This document shows, one piece after another, positions 1 to 13,001 of a DNA stretch of 64,000 bases. This DNA comes from Halictus rubicundus (taxonomy: Eukaryota > Arthropoda > Insecta > Hymenoptera > Halictidae). The stretch covers positions 11,126,058 through 11,190,057 of the forward strand of contig NC_135153.1 in the NCBI RefSeq assembly GCF_050948215.1, given 5' to 3'. Positions within the stretch are counted from its first letter, which is position 1. Each line of letters starts with the position of its first letter. The translations under genes were made by a program, and so were the position numbers. The notes below the pieces were generated by a model. That model worked only from the letters and a program-made list of their open reading frames with translations. It searched no databases and was not told where the DNA came from.

Positions 1-1166
1 AAGATTCGTTCGAACGCGTTTTCCCCACCAATTCAGGAAGAAAACTAAGAGGCGGGTACCAGTTCATTTTTCTACAGCGCTGCTCGACATGAGTCATCTT
101 CCTCTATAAACGAATCAAGTTGCTTATTCTAAGAACCGCGGTAATACCGTGAAAGGTTTCATTTTCCTTTCGGTATTAATGTAACTTAATTAAAAACGAA
201 ATCCTGCTAGAAATATCGATTTCTGTTTTAAATCATTTCTGTATAGGAATCGTGAAAGAATAAATTAAAAAAGATATTACAAAAATTATTATACATACAT
301 TTATTTAAAAAAAGAAACGGGGAAAAAAGGTCATCTCCATCAATATATCTCGTTTCGCTAAGAACACGTTGTTTTCTTTAGAGTCTTAACAAATTTCATA
401 AGTCTAGCAATTAGCTCTCTACAGTCGTTGCTTGTGACAGAAATTCGATCTCTGATTTCGCAATCAAACTGGAGAGAACTACAAAGCTAATTTACCGATG
501 GTTTGTCATTGTATTCAAACTTTTGTTGTTTATTAGACTACAAAAATACAGAAGAAATTTTTCAAAGAGGGTGTGAAATTTTTAGCGATATATACACATT
601 GCAATAACAAATATCTTTGATTAAATTACTAACCATACCATGTGTGTCGTGTAAAAACAAAATGTATTACATACTACGAATAGGCGAAATGTAATTCAGC
701 CGTTTATTATATAATATAACGGCATTCAACGTACTAAATAGAATGTTAACTTAAATCGACGAATGATAAGTGTAAATAAGATGTGTTATAGTGAGTGTTA
801 ATAAATACACAATATTGTCGTATCGTTATATCAAACATTTTGTACGAAAATAGATTGTTCTCTGTGGCATCAAACTGTTATAGTACACTTGTTGCTCAAT
901 TCCCTATCATGACGGTTGTTGTTTTCTATGAAAATGTTTAACATCGTCGAAACAAAATCGCAATGCAATACAAAATAATTGTTTTTTTCATTAATTTCCC
1001 TGGCATTTGATGAGCGTAATCGTTAAACGGAAACTTAGAGACGTCCTTATGCCGGAATAAATTAGCTTGTCGAGATACCCTGAGACATATTCCCTACATA
1101 GCCACACATGATTAAAATGTTACATAATCTGAGCAATATGCACTCAACATTTGTGCACAGTTTTTT
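1..1166. other. Downstream flank and probable 3' UTR of Cdk1
   Basis: AT-rich sequence with no convincing ORF. The part nearest 1166 is probably the Cdk1 3' UTR on the minus strand; hexamers reading AATAAA on the minus strand occur around 300, 528 and 699, but the cleavage site cannot be fixed. Positions about 380-500 resemble the region just downstream of RSRC2 (about 3810-3985), as described in the findings. Confidence 0.5.
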
Positions 1167-2954
1167 TTAACTTTCTGCCGGTGGCAATTTGGTTAAATCT
1201 AAATCATCGAAATAAGGATGTTTCAGAGCAGCTCGTGCAGATATTCTATGCACTGGATCATAAATAAGCATAGCTTGCAAGAGATCAAGCCCATCGTTAT
1301 CTAATTCTTTCACTTGCGATTTTAGATTATTAGTTATCCAATTTGGAAATGTAGCCTTATAATCCGATAATTGAGTCACACCAGGCCATATTGCTTCCGT
1401 AGGTGTCATCAGTATACTACAACATAATTATTATTTAATCATTATTATTAATCATTAGAATATATTGCAAGAATAGATTATAAATATATTATACCGAAAT
1501 ATTCTGAACAGCTGATCGATTTCGCTATCTCCTTGGAACAGCGGCTTCTTTGTCGCCATTTCAGCAAATATGCAGCCTATGCTCCACATATCGATAGCAC
1601 ACGAATATCTGCTAGAACCAAGAAGTATTTCCGGTGCCCTGTACCATAAAGTGACCACCTCGTGCGTGTACACTCTAACTGGTATGCCAAATGCTCTCCC
1701 AAGACCAAAATCTGCTACTTTAATGACTCCAGCTTTGTCGATCAACAAATTCTGAGGCTTCAGATCACGGTGTAATATTCTACGTTTATGACAAAACAAT
1801 ATGGCACGTGTAATCTAAAATAAAATATGATCAGAATAAGCATTTTGACATACATTCCGATATCTACATTTCATTTCACATCTGGGCCCCAGGAAAATGA
1901 AAAATGAATTAAACTCAATATAATTTTTATGCCATTTGACTAAGAAGTCAATGGTTTGAAATAGAATGATTTTTAATATCAGAAAGAGTGAAAAATTTGA
2001 TATAAACACATAAAGTATCATTCTTTAAAAAAAGTAGACTCGATACGCTCTTGATCAAGGCTCCAGATATGTATACTGTTATGCTCTCTCACCTGATATA
2101 AATAAGATTTAACCATTTTAGGCTCCAACAGTTTTCCACTACCTAAACTCTCCATGTACTTTTTCAAATCCATAGTGAGATATTCGAAAATAAGATACAA
2201 CCTTGTCTCTTCCATTAGCACATCCATTAATCTCACAATATTAGAATGCGGTAATTCCTTAAGCAACGAAATTTCTCGAATCGCAGTTGATGGTATCCCT
2301 TCGTCATCGCTTTCCAAACGAATCTTCTTCATAGCAACAATTGCTCCTGTTTTCTTGTGTTTTCCCTTGTAAACTACTCCATAAGTTCCTATAAAAATCC
2401 TTCGCTGTACCATTTCTCATATTGCTTTACAACAAATAAAACCATTTCATGAGGAATACACATATACTTGTGAATCATTGTCTTATAAACCAAGAGAAGT
2501 CTAACAGCATCTACGTTTAAATACTTATCTTTCGACAATCTGAGTTAGCCGACATGGTCCTATAAAAATGTTTGTGACCCCAATAGTTCATAGCGAATTA
2601 ACACATTGTACGCCGACCCCGCGTTAACGCTACTATCGCATCTTTCTTATGGTTTTGACGTATTTTTGCTTTTTGTTAGAATACATATGGGTACGTAATA
2701 AATGCAGACAAATATATAACAAAACGTACAACATCAACAAGCAACGTGGTCAACGTCATCCGAAAATTAATCGGCGTTCAATGTGTTAACAATAATCTAT
2801 TGTATTTTGACAGAATAGCGATCAGTAACTATGACCATGACCAGTTTATAAAACTTGGTAATAGAAGAAAGATTAATTGGGAAACCATGACCTGCAGCGA
2901 AAGCATCGTCAAATCACCTTCACCAATTTTCTCGATCTTCACGAAGTTCTCCAT
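1167..2954 (-). CDS. Cdk1: Cyclin-dependent kinase 1 (cdc2), 4 coding exons
   Basis: Mitotic Ser/Thr kinase that phosphorylates many substrates when bound to A/B cyclins in nucleus and cytoplasm. Joining 2954-2918, 2388-2093, 1814-1495 and 1416-1167 gives a 300-residue protein, the usual Cdk1 length (about 297). All introns are GT-AG and phases agree. The start [13 protein letters not shown] lies in a 37-nt first coding exon, so the GEGTYG glycine loop with inhibitory Thr14/Tyr15 spans the first intron. Visible motifs: catalytic Lys in VAMKK, the PSTAIRE cyclin-binding helix, [11 protein letters not shown], the activation segment [13 protein letters not shown] with the CAK-site threonine near residue 161, and [13 protein letters not shown]. 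The DLKKYMESL and [11 protein letters not shown] stretches fit Cdk1 better than Cdk2. It lies about 1.1 kb downstream of RSRC2 on the same strand, but each has its own flanks. Confidence 0.96.
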
Positions 2955-4064
2955 GGCAAAGATACGATCGTAGAATCCAAGGCTGATTGATGTCCTATTC
3001 TAACCTGGGAAGCTCAAATATATTCCGTAACTGGTTGAATATCAAAGGCGTTGTACGAGCTTTATAACGAACCTCCGCGTAACTATCAAATTCAAATGTC
3101 GGTACGCCATATTGGTAAACACGTTTCAAACTCTGCGTTCGGACGATGTCGTAATAAGTCGGGCATTTCTCGACCAATCAAAAGTGTTGTTACTATGACT
3201 ACGAGTACACCGAGGCGACCTCGGAGATGCAGGTGTTTCCCATAAGACCGTTGAGCCCGCCTTTTTCTTCCCTCGAATTGTTTAAATTGTACGCTTGATA
3301 AAAAATCATACTTTTACACGATAAACGTGTTCGTGTATAGAGCTGACTCGATAGTAAAATGAATAAACGCGTGGAAATTCGTTTTAATAAGTTTATTCAT
3401 AAACTTTAATATATAAAGAACGTACGTGATGCTCGCGAGGAATGTACAGAAAGAATGAATGATGAAAAATAAAAATAATAAAAATGAAAATTAAATTTGT
3501 TGCTTATCTTTTATTTCCCGCGACAATACCAAACAAGAAAAGAGAAGGGGAAAGCAAGATGGTCGCCATTAGGGTGCATCCTCATGTGCAACCAACCTTC
3601 GAGGCGCCCGAAGTGCAGGGTTGGCACGCGGGGAATATGACGCGTCGCTGAGACGCCACATATATTACAAGATTTTCTCGATATCTATTTCGAAAAAGAG
3701 AAAAAGAAAAGTCATTTCTGTCAATGTATTTTGTGTGTATTTGTACAGACAGCATATACATAATCATAGTCGGGAGGATAATCATAGTCGTGAGCACCGA
3801 ATTCTCTTCAGAGTCTTAACAAATTTATTTTCAATGTATACAATATAATTACATATAACTCTAACAAGATCTTTCGGACCCTTATTTCATAAGTCTAGCA
3901 ATCAGCTCTATATAGTCACTATTTATAACACGTTTTCTCAAATCAATACTCTGGTCGTTGCAATCGTCTCGAGAGAATTGCAAGACTAACGATAAAATTT
4001 ATAGCTTACGCCTGCGATCGGCATTGTTAATAGTGACCACATATGCGAAACTTTTTCATTGTAC
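2955..4064. other. Cdk1 upstream region and RSRC2 downstream region
   Basis: Noncoding spacer. The part from 2955 to about 3260 lies immediately upstream of the Cdk1 start and contains a CCAAT box near 3172 and a short perfect dyad at about 3210-3226, consistent with a promoter. The part from about 3800 to 4064 is probably the RSRC2 3' UTR on the minus strand. Short ORFs here show no recognisable protein. Confidence 0.45.
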
Positions 4065-7000
4065 TTATCGTGGAAATTGATAGCCGCCAGTGGCGTAGCC
4101 TAATCCAACACCACGTTGCGTGTGAGTGGTAGCGCGCGCTACTTCGTACTGTTGCTCCATGTTGTTAAACATTTCCTCTTGTTTCTTCAAAATGTCTGGC
4201 TTGGCGCCTGCCGCCGTAGCGGTCGGTAGATCGTCCTTAATGCCCATTAATCTCTTGAATTTTGCGGTCACTTTTCCATCCTGATCATGGGTGAACGTTG
4301 TACCCACCCATGTGTTTGCGGTTGAAGCTGCCGTCGACGTTTTACCTTCGTCTTGCTTCGACTGTGAATATAAATCGCAGAAAAACATAAGACCTATTTG
4401 TTGAAAGAGCGTGTAAAGGAAATTATAGACAATTATCAATTATAAATAATTTAAGTAACATTTAGCAAATTACAATATGACTCTCCACGACTGAGGATTA
4501 GAAAAAATGTTACCTTGTTTGCCCACAAAAGCTTCCTCTTCTGTATCTGTTCAGCATATTTCCCTTGCGTTGCCGTTGCCAAAGGATTGTAATAGTTCTG
4601 TTCGTTCTGAACACCAGACGTGGGAGTATCTCCTCCTTCGGGTGCTTTCAATTCGATTCCTAATTTCTCTAATTGAGCCAATTTGTTCCTGCTCTTTTCC
4701 TCTCTGTAGCTCATCGTACGAAAAGGTGGTGGTGCACGGTCCCTGGATCTTGACCTTGATCGTGTACGATCCTTCTCTTTGTGGTAACTGGATCTGTCAT
4801 CCCGGTGTCTGTCCTTCGACCTGTCGTCCCTAGAATGCCTGCGATCTCTATCCCTGTCTCTGTCTCTGCGCCTATCTCTGTCATTTCTGTCCCGATTACG
4901 GTCCCTTCTATCATCACGGTAATGATGATCTTTGTCGTTCTTTTCTCGTTCTCTGTCGTCAGTCTTCTCGTCCCTATTAGAGCCCACTGAGCTCTTCTCC
5001 TTCTTCTTGTCATCGTCACGAGACTTCCTCTCCTCATCTCGATTCCTCTTCACGTCCCTACTATCCCTGTGACTACTTTCTCGTTGTCGTCTATCGTCGT
5101 AGGATGATCGGCGTCCTTTATCGTTCATATGTCGATTACGGTCGGACCGATCTCCTCGTTTGTGCTCATCTTTCGAACTTGCTGAATGATTTTCATGATC
5201 AGATCGCCTGTAAAACGATTACGTTCTGCAGGGTATACCACACAGATTCGTATTATTATTCTGTATGTATTTATGTGGTAAATATGTTGCAAGTTTCTCT
5301 TAGAAATATATACGCATAGAAACAGCATCGAAGAAAGCGAATCATTTCATTTTTTTTTTCTTAGGAGAATATGCTTATAAACAAACCAGCTCACCTCTGG
5401 TCTGAGGGAGAAGGTAATGTTCGGGATGAATCTGTCTTTGACTGCGTCACTGGACTGTTCGCGCGTTCGCTACTGGATTCTCTGGATGAATTGTTGTTGT
5501 TACTTTCCTATAGAGATAAAAACGATCCACATTACTATACACTTTTCACATATCATAGTAAATAAAACATAGATCTTGATTTATATTGCAAGAACTCTGT
5601 ATTATAAATTATGTCTTTCAGTACCCTCAATTTTAGCAAAATTCAATGTTCAGAGCACCGTAACTTTGCATATCTCTTAGTCGCAATATACAATACGCAT
5701 ACAACTCCTTCATAACATCCGTCACAAAATTGCGGTCTACAAAAATATTGAACTTTGCGACCATATTCGAACGAATAAATCCTAATGTTTAATGCGCTTA
5801 ACACTAAGAATTTTTACAATAATAAGTTGTTCTCTTATAGCCTTGGTTGTACTTGATACAAAAGTTCTATTCGATATACAAATCATTTATCTTCTACAAC
5901 TTCATTATAAAAGATAAATAGGGATACGAGGACCCTTCGTGTTTGTCTGCTTTAGCAGTTAGTTATTACCCAAATGTGTTTGTACATGTGGTTTTTTTGA
6001 TGGTTGATTTTTTGTTAGTGTTACCTTCTTCCGGCTTCCTCTACTCACCTCTCTCTGCTGAATAGGACTTGGGGTAGTCTTGAAAGACCCTCACACAGCA
6101 TAGACCTTGCCGAGGTGCGTAGATATTGTATCATGTATTACCAACAGAGCTACGTGTTAATATTTTCTCACGAAATGGCACTAGTCCCGTTTACTTATTA
6201 TTTAAATTCTTAATATTTCAATGTTTATCCGCATTGTTTCAGTCAGCCAATTGTACGTATAGGCTTTAAAGTCGTGTTTCAAGTATTTAAAAATTTGAAA
6301 GACAAAGTGTCGTATGAATATTAATACATTGCAATACAAACAAGACAATATTTGACTTAAAATTTATTATGCAAATGCGAAAGGTGACCGACAGAAACGT
6401 ATACACGGTATATAAAGTAATTAACGAAGCCATTTTAATAGAAAAACCCTTCGTGTAATTTTTCGCGTATATTTAATGTAAAAATATTGTAATGGAAATA
6501 CTGCGGTAGAACTATGTTTTACTCCGATGATTTTGACATGACCTCCAAAAACCAAGTACTAGATCTTTTATGTAACAGGTATACAACCCTAGATGTTTAT
6601 ACAGCCCCGTAAAGTCATCGAGGTCCTAGTAGTTGTTGTAATGTTTTGTACTTAATACTATGGAGAAGCGTTTGCAAACATTCGATTTCACTGTACCTCA
6701 CTCATGTCCATTTGTACCGGGTCGTAATTAGCATCGCTGGCTCTCTTGCTAGCATCGTTGTGCGTTTCGTACGGCATCTTTGAAAAACAACATTCATTGT
6801 GAAACGATTAATAATTTATCAGCTATAAACGTCTGAAAAATTATTGATTTGTTCTTACCACTAGCAACAGCTTACTACTAAATTAATGTATACTCTGTAT
6901 AATTGTATACGAACATATCGCACCCATGCAGTTTGCTAACTATGAATATTATATCTCAGCGATTTATTGCATCGCTGCAATTAAATTGGTTACATATTAT

Positions 7001-7328
7001 AAATAAGACACAGGCGTAATAACCAAGTGGTGGTTACACGATCACGAATCAATCAATTAATATTTTATAATAGCGGGAAACGAATTAAAAACATTGATTC
7101 GATGAAAAGTTATCGAAATGTTTCCCAACAAATGTAACACCTATCCTAGAAGCCATGTCGAGAGTCGAGAGTGTGTGTATACTAAAATATTCTTGAAGCG
7201 TCATGGATGCCGAGGCAAAGATGCTATCGGTTGTCTCAGGACACTATTTACAGGTGTATACTCACCTTCGAATCGTCTGAATTGTTGCTATTGTCTCCGT
7301 CACTAGCGTAATTCGCTAACGAGTCCAT
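4065..7328 (-). CDS. RSRC2: Arginine/serine-rich coiled-coil protein 2-like, 5 coding exons
   Basis: Nuclear RS-domain protein of the RSRC2 family, thought to act in RNA processing; its precise role is poorly defined. Coding exons are 7328-7266, 6777-6697, 5507-5395, 5207-4514 and 4361-4065, all with compatible phases, giving about 415 residues (vertebrate RSRC2 about 434). The middle is a long Arg/Asp/Ser-rich stretch (DRDRDRDRRHSRDDRS and similar). The C-terminal part carries family hallmarks: LAQLEKLGIEL, YNPLATATQGKYAEQIQKRK, LLWANK, FKRLMGIK, and QEEMFNNMEQQYEVARATTHTQRG. Start chosen at 7328 because MDSLANYASDGD precedes a strong donor and the exon is phase 0. The first two exons are less certain because that region is weakly conserved. 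A further in-frame 30-nt exon is possible at 6078-6049, listed separately. Confidence 0.87.
6049..6078 (-). other. RSRC2: Candidate 30-nt phase-0 microexon of RSRC2
   Basis: Between two phase-0 RSRC2 exons the minus strand shows TTCAAG, then ten open codons (TTPSPIQQRE), then a strong GTGAGT donor. Inclusion would add ten Ser/Pro/Gln residues to the N-terminal region without shifting frame. The polypyrimidine tract is weak, so it could be a regulated cassette exon or chance. Conservation or RNA reads would decide. Confidence 0.42.
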
Positions 7329-8990
7329 AATGGCGTAAATACGGGGCACGAACTACCCGAAATATTATTACGACTATCGGTAGCGTGTCGATCTTAGGCT
7401 GCCTTGCGCGGAAACGCCATTGGTCGAGAACGTTTGACCAGCATCGTATCGTGCTTTCATAGCGCTTCCATCGTTCCATCGAATGGGGTTAGCGAAGCGG
7501 AAGTGGAAGGAGAACGTGAAACACAGGAAATGCAGTGCATCGTGCAAAATTAGGCGCGAACGAGAACATATCCTTGCAATTTCGCCTCCGTTAATGAACA
7601 GTTGATAGGGTTACCGCGTGTCGATCGTACAGATTATTTCAGACAAAACAATCGTTATCGATTGAACGACTAAAGGAGAACACTACGTAGAACAAACGAG
7701 GACACATATGTTCTATTATCACATTGCCGCTAAAAGTAAGTTTATGAAGGAACACCATGAACTTCTTTCATAGAATACGAAAAAGACGAAATTGAAACTT
7801 TCTTGTGGAAAATGGTGTTCGCGATCGATAAGATTGGCAGTATAGTATTCGATAAATAAAAGACTAAACTTTTCTATCAGTATTTGCGTCCTGCACGAAA
7901 CTTTGGTCATAAAACATGTAAAAGTATCTTATAGCCTCTCAAGCAATTCCTTATTTTTCACAATGTACCGGTGACAAAAGCAACCTGTCGCACTCGTGCA
8001 CGACGACAATGGGCAGCCTCGCCAATCTTTATCTGCTAATGGATCTCGTTGCATTTCCAACTATCTTCTCATTTATGCATTTTTCAACGACATTGAACGC
8101 GTCGAATTTTGTTTAAATAATTAATTAATTTCGGATAAAAACGGAATAACCGTGAAAACCCGGGTAATGCTGTTTTTTTACTTATATACAAATATATCAG
8201 CATAAATAAAATTATGTATATTTTTACGGCAGAGTGATTTCCGTATGTGAAAAATAACACGAAGAATTTATGAAAAAGAATTTTAGAATATTTTAAAAAT
8301 CAGTATGTTAGTTTGAATTGTATTTATTGAAAACAAAATTAATACAAAATAACATTGAATCGGTTTTTTGGATGAACTTGCGAAGACCCTCGTGTTCCGA
8401 ATTGGCTGAAATTCGGTAAATAGGATTTGTTCGACAAAAGTGATCATTGCGAGAAGGATTTTCGGTGTCTCGAAAAAAAAATATCGTTTACAATTTGTTA
8501 AAACAAGTAATCACAACGCTTGGGGTCAGGTGACAGAAATGAGAATGACCGAAGCTTACAAGCTTATGCGTTACGTAATATACATATTTAATAAACCGCG
8601 GTTATAATTGTGTCGGTAACATAGGGAGTGACACTAGAATGGTACATTTTTTTTCGAGACGCCGAAAATTCTTCTCGCAATCATCATTTTTGTCAAAAAA
8701 AAGACCTATCCACAAAATTTCAATGAATTCGGAGCATGGGGGTTTTCGGAAGTACAGCCACGAGATTAATAGGAAATAACGTTTAATTGTTCTCTTTTTA
8801 CAAACTAACCAGTTTCTTCGAACTGATGTAAGATAGCAGGTATTGTTTGGCGGTTTATAGGGGATCGGTAAGGGACCGGATGTCAACGTTAGAGTGTTTC
8901 GTTTCTCAGCTATATTTGCATGGGAAGGTACGGAAAGGGGTGAGAAAGGTGTTATACGAGTTGCGAAGGTGGATAGATGGTAGAGAGCAG
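7329..8990. other. RSRC2 upstream flank and intergenic DNA
   Basis: No supported gene. The first 200 bases or so upstream of 7328 are the likely RSRC2 promoter. The remainder is AT-rich and contains the inverted repeat at about 8384-8736. Confidence 0.45.
8384..8736. repeat. Imperfect inverted repeat, arms of about 95 bp
   Basis: The arm at about 8384-8480 read forward matches the reverse complement of about 8644-8736. Shared blocks include GACAAAA, TGATTGCGAGAAG or close variants, and ATTTTCGG followed by GTCTCGAAAAAAA. The spacer is about 160 bp and unrelated. It could be a foldback element or two opposed copies of one dispersed repeat. Confidence 0.7.
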
Positions 8991-8999
8991 CTCGCATTG

Positions 9000-9238
9000 A
9001 CGTTTACGCGCGGAGAAGCGCGAGCCGGCGTGCAGGCAGGCAGGCAGGCGGCAGGCAGGCAGGGGACGAGTGAACGAACCGAACCGGGACGTAAGCAACA
9101 GTCGCTCGCCAGACTTCGTGCTGGAACCGTCGTTTTGTGGGTGATGATTTCGCGCCACTTTCTGATCCCGTTCCTCTCGTACCTGTTACCGAACAACAAC
9201 CGAGGAAAAAGTGCAACGAACCTGGTTTCTTCCTAGGG
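9000..9238 (+). other. Possible noncoding first exon / promoter of the MFSD6-like gene
   Basis: A locally CpG-rich stretch contains a (CAGG)n run at about 9031-9062 and ends at 9238 before a strong GTGAGT donor. The only downstream plus-strand gene is the MFSD6-like transporter whose coding starts at 23282, and that coding exon has an AG acceptor-like site near 23150. A 14-kb first intron is therefore plausible. The exon start and the link to that gene are inferences. Confidence 0.3.
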
Positions 9239-10918
9239 GTGAGTAGTGCACCTATCTTCTTCTCGATAACGTCAACACTGTCAACACCGTCAACACCGTG
9301 ATCACCGTTGGCCCGGGTGGCAATCCTTTTGACACGCGAAAGGATCGAAGTGTATCTCGGTGCATGCGACCTGTCGTCGATTCTCTCGCGACACTCGAGA
9401 TCTACGTGACCTCGTTTCTAGCTTGAAATCATACTCAATTGTTTTTAACGGACAACATCCTTCGGTGGCGTGCTATCTGTACCGCGAACGGGTCGCAGTC
9501 GAAGACTCGTGCATTTTCCACGCCGTTCTTTTTATTAATCTCGGCGACCGAGTCCGGATTCAATTGACAGAAGCACCGATGACGTCCGTAATTTATCCTG
9601 TGGCTGGTTCGCGTTTGCACGCGCGAATCCGGACGGTTCTAATATCAATCGTTTCTCGATTAATCCCGTCTTTTGTCTCTAACAATCGTTGCACATTGCA
9701 TCGACTGTAATGGAATCGAATCGAATTTAATTGAATTCTTCCAATTTAGCCAGCCGACGTTCCGTCCAAGTACATGTACATGTATGTATATCAGGAACTC
9801 TCACGGAACCACTTCGATCAGGTTATAAAACGGTTCGCGTTAATTTAGTCGAGACGCGAGACGTGACCCGCGGTGTTTACAATCGTCTATTTCTCTCGGC
9901 CGCGCATCTTGTATCGTTTGCGCGAGAGAGGGCAAGTGTCGATTGTTCACCATCGATCGTAATTTCAATGATGTAACACCTCCTTACGAACAGCGTAACA
10001 CAGTTGTTCCAAAAAATTTTATTGCAATCGGACACGCGAACGAGAATTATTTCACCGATCGTATCGGCGAAACGCCAGGAAAATTGCAAGCTAAGGAATG
10101 AAAACGAAACAACGTCGCGCGCGCGCGACAATGTGGGTATCGAAACATCCTTGAAAACAATGACGCGAATTTTTTCGCCCTGGCTCGTTGCGAACGAGCA
10201 TATTTTTTCAACCAGACGGTGTCATTCTTTTGCCGCGTTCGTACATCAGTCTAATCCCTATTTTCAAGGGAGACCGCATTCATATGAACACCGGGTAGAA
10301 TCTGTTTATAAAGATGATTCCACGGTCGACATATCCGTCGAGCGATATCTCGAATTATGAACATCTTGCGATTCTCGTAACTCGCAAGAGATTATGAATC
10401 AATTGTACTTGTCGATGGGTCTTAGTGCCTGATCAGGATTAACCGTAATTTCTGAAGCCCCGACGTTCTCACGAAACTAGGTTTCAGCGAATGCGTATAT
10501 CCTATGTATGTATGTAGTTTCGAATAACTGCAGTTTCTTTAACAGACTACGCAACAGTTATCGATGGAGACAAAGTTGTGTGCACACATATATATGTATT
10601 GTATATGTATGTAGCGCGGAAACCAGATCTACTAACAACCGGGTATGTTCTTTTGATCCGTAATCTCGTTTAACCTTTGTGATTTTGCATCGATCGGAAT
10701 CTAGGTACCATGCGGTTCCAAGCATAAAGGCCGTTTTAGAGACACGTGAAGGACCATCCTGTACAGCTCGCCTCCTGTAGCCGGAGTTGGGCATCATTTA
10801 AGCAAATTTTCAATTAAACGATTATTTGAATAAAAATTTATTTTTTATTTGGAAGCTTAGACAACAGAGAAAAATAATTATTTGTCATTTATATAGATCT
10901 AAATAAATTGTTTGAATA

Positions 10919-11340
10919 ATACATTTATTTCTTATTTATCTCTTCATTCTCAATTGTTAACTATTAATTATTATTACCTATTAAACCCATTTTTAAATAA
11001 TAAAAATGTTGTTTATTTCACTATTTATTTAAACAGTCGTTTAAATAGTGAAGGAGATTATTTATTTAAACAATCGTTTAAAAATACAACTTTATTTATT
11101 CGGTTGCTTAAATAATAACAATTTATTTATTTATCTCTTCATTCTCAATTGTTACCTATTAATTATTATTACCTATTAAACCCATTTTTAAATAATAAAA
11201 ATTTTGTTTATTTCACTATTTATTTAAACAATCGACTGAATAGTGAAGGAGATTATTTATTAAATAATTGTTTAAAAATACAACTTTATTTATTTATTCG
11301 GTTGCTTAAATAATACAAATTTATTTATTTATCTCTCCAT
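10919..11340. repeat. AT-rich tandem repeat, two units of 195 and 198 bp
   Basis: Sequence beginning TCTCTTCATTCTCAATTGTTA recurs 195 bp later and its edge recurs again 198 bp after that. The units share blocks built on TTATTTATT, AGTGAAGGAGATTATTTATT and TTCGGTTGCTTAAATAATA. Unit copies are nearly identical apart from scattered substitutions and small indels. It lies within a TTTATT-rich domain (10800-11600). Confidence 0.85.
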
Positions 11341-12351
11341 TCGGCTCCTCTTGTGTTTTTGTAGACGCGAACGTTTATTGATGTAAACGAACACAGTTCC
11401 CTTACTCTATGTGCACTGCTACCGCAAATTATTTATTATTTGTCTTTCTCTAAAATCCAAATTACATTTTATTTGCAAATAACAAAAAATAAATAAAGTA
11501 TCTGTGGAATTATTTAAATAATTTTTTACTTAAATAAAAATTTGATTATTATTTTCAGATGAAATATTAATTTAATTTGTAATTTGTTATTTATTATTCA
11601 AAATAAAATTTGCCCAACTCTGCCTGTAGCTAACTAGGAACGATGGAAAACAAAATCAACGAGGATTGTACCGACGAGATTGTTCTCTGCTTCGGGTGTC
11701 TCGGTGCACAATGTAAACATTGCTCGGTAGCCGCATACCTACGAGACTTATCAATTGAATTCAGCTCGACCAGTTGAACATTTTGGTAAATTCTTTTATC
11801 GTCGACTTACTGGTCGGTATGCAGTTTCGTTTTCAACGGGACGACGTGGGTTTGGAAAATTAATAATTCTCGTATGTATCATGTAAACGAGACTTCAATC
11901 GATTGTGAATTGTCTCCACGTGCGGTTTTTGAAAGGGATAGGGGATCGGACCGAGGTAAAGGTACCAGGGAAACCTTTAATAACTTTTAGGCATTTGCCT
12001 GGCGACTTATTAAGCTCTTTCGAAACTCGGGCAGCTGCGAGGCTTTGTTTGTGCGAGCCTGCTCCGGGTTCTAGACTATTCCAGGGAATTCGTTAATTTC
12101 GAAGTGCTCTTTGGTCTTTTAAAAAGATCGCGGCTCGTGGAGGTGAACGCTTTAATGTTACTCCGAGTCGTCCTCCTACACCTTTCTCTTTCCATTTAAT
12201 GGAACGAGGTACATTACCTGATTCAACCTACATTTATTACGTAGTAACAAATTGAAATGTATGTTGTCGAAACAGAAGCCGTTGGAATTCTCGTGCGTTC
12301 CAGGCAGAGTACAAAACGAAACGCTTGCCGAAGGAAGGTACATTATCGGTA

Positions 12352-12549
12352 GACTGCGGATCTTCACGCAAACTAAACATTGTCTGCGGAAATTACAATA
12401 AAGTGGAGCCAGATAAACATTTCGTTCTTACTTTGATAACTTCAACGAGCTGAAAATAATAGATCGGCTAGTGATCTGTAAATCACTTTAACCTTTTTAC
12501 CGTTTTAATTTGCGCCTACGCGTTTTTGCCATAACTGCATAAAATCCAC
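12352..12549. mobile_element. Short TIR element (MITE), GACTGCGGATC family, copy A
   Basis: The left end GACTGCGGATCTTCACGCA and the right end, read on the minus strand as GTGGATTTTATGCAGTTATG then GGCAAAAACG, mirror the ends of the better-preserved copy at 40944. An internal CAACGAGCTGAAAATAAT block recurs in the copy at 63674. About 200 bp with no coding capacity. Confidence 0.6.
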
Positions 12550-12981
12550 TATTCTACTTTCTAGACAGAGTGAAAATACAAATCGCGCGGCACGCTTATT
12601 ACTACTTATAAAATGTAATTAATTTTTAAGTTTTCTTAAAACGAACGGAGGGGACGAACAACTAGGTCATTTTAAAGTCGAAGCGAGGATTAGAACACCG
12701 TAAAACGGATATTGTCGGTGGTCCGGGCGGTACGCTAACACGAGTACATATAGCAGACAGAGGTCAACGGAAGTACACCAAAACAAGCGCCGCGGCGTCA
12801 ATCGATACCGATTCTTAAAATTTGATTTACGAGAGGTTCGTCTCGAGAGTGCTGGAACGAATAGATTGCAGTAAGTATCGACAACGTCGCACATGATCGC
12901 GAATAACACGAAAGAAAAGTGTAGGACGGTCTACTTGCCGTATTAATAGCATTCAAACTGAAAGCAGGTAAACCGAGGTGC

Positions 12982-13001
12982 GAGAGAGAGAGAGAGAGAG
13001 A
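12982..13001. repeat. (GA)n microsatellite
   Basis: Uninterrupted GA dinucleotide run of about 20 bp. Confidence 0.95.

Noticed and set aside
4507..5037. ORFs in other frames across the RSRC2 RS region
   Set aside because: Shadows of the repetitive Arg/Asp/Ser codons of RSRC2.
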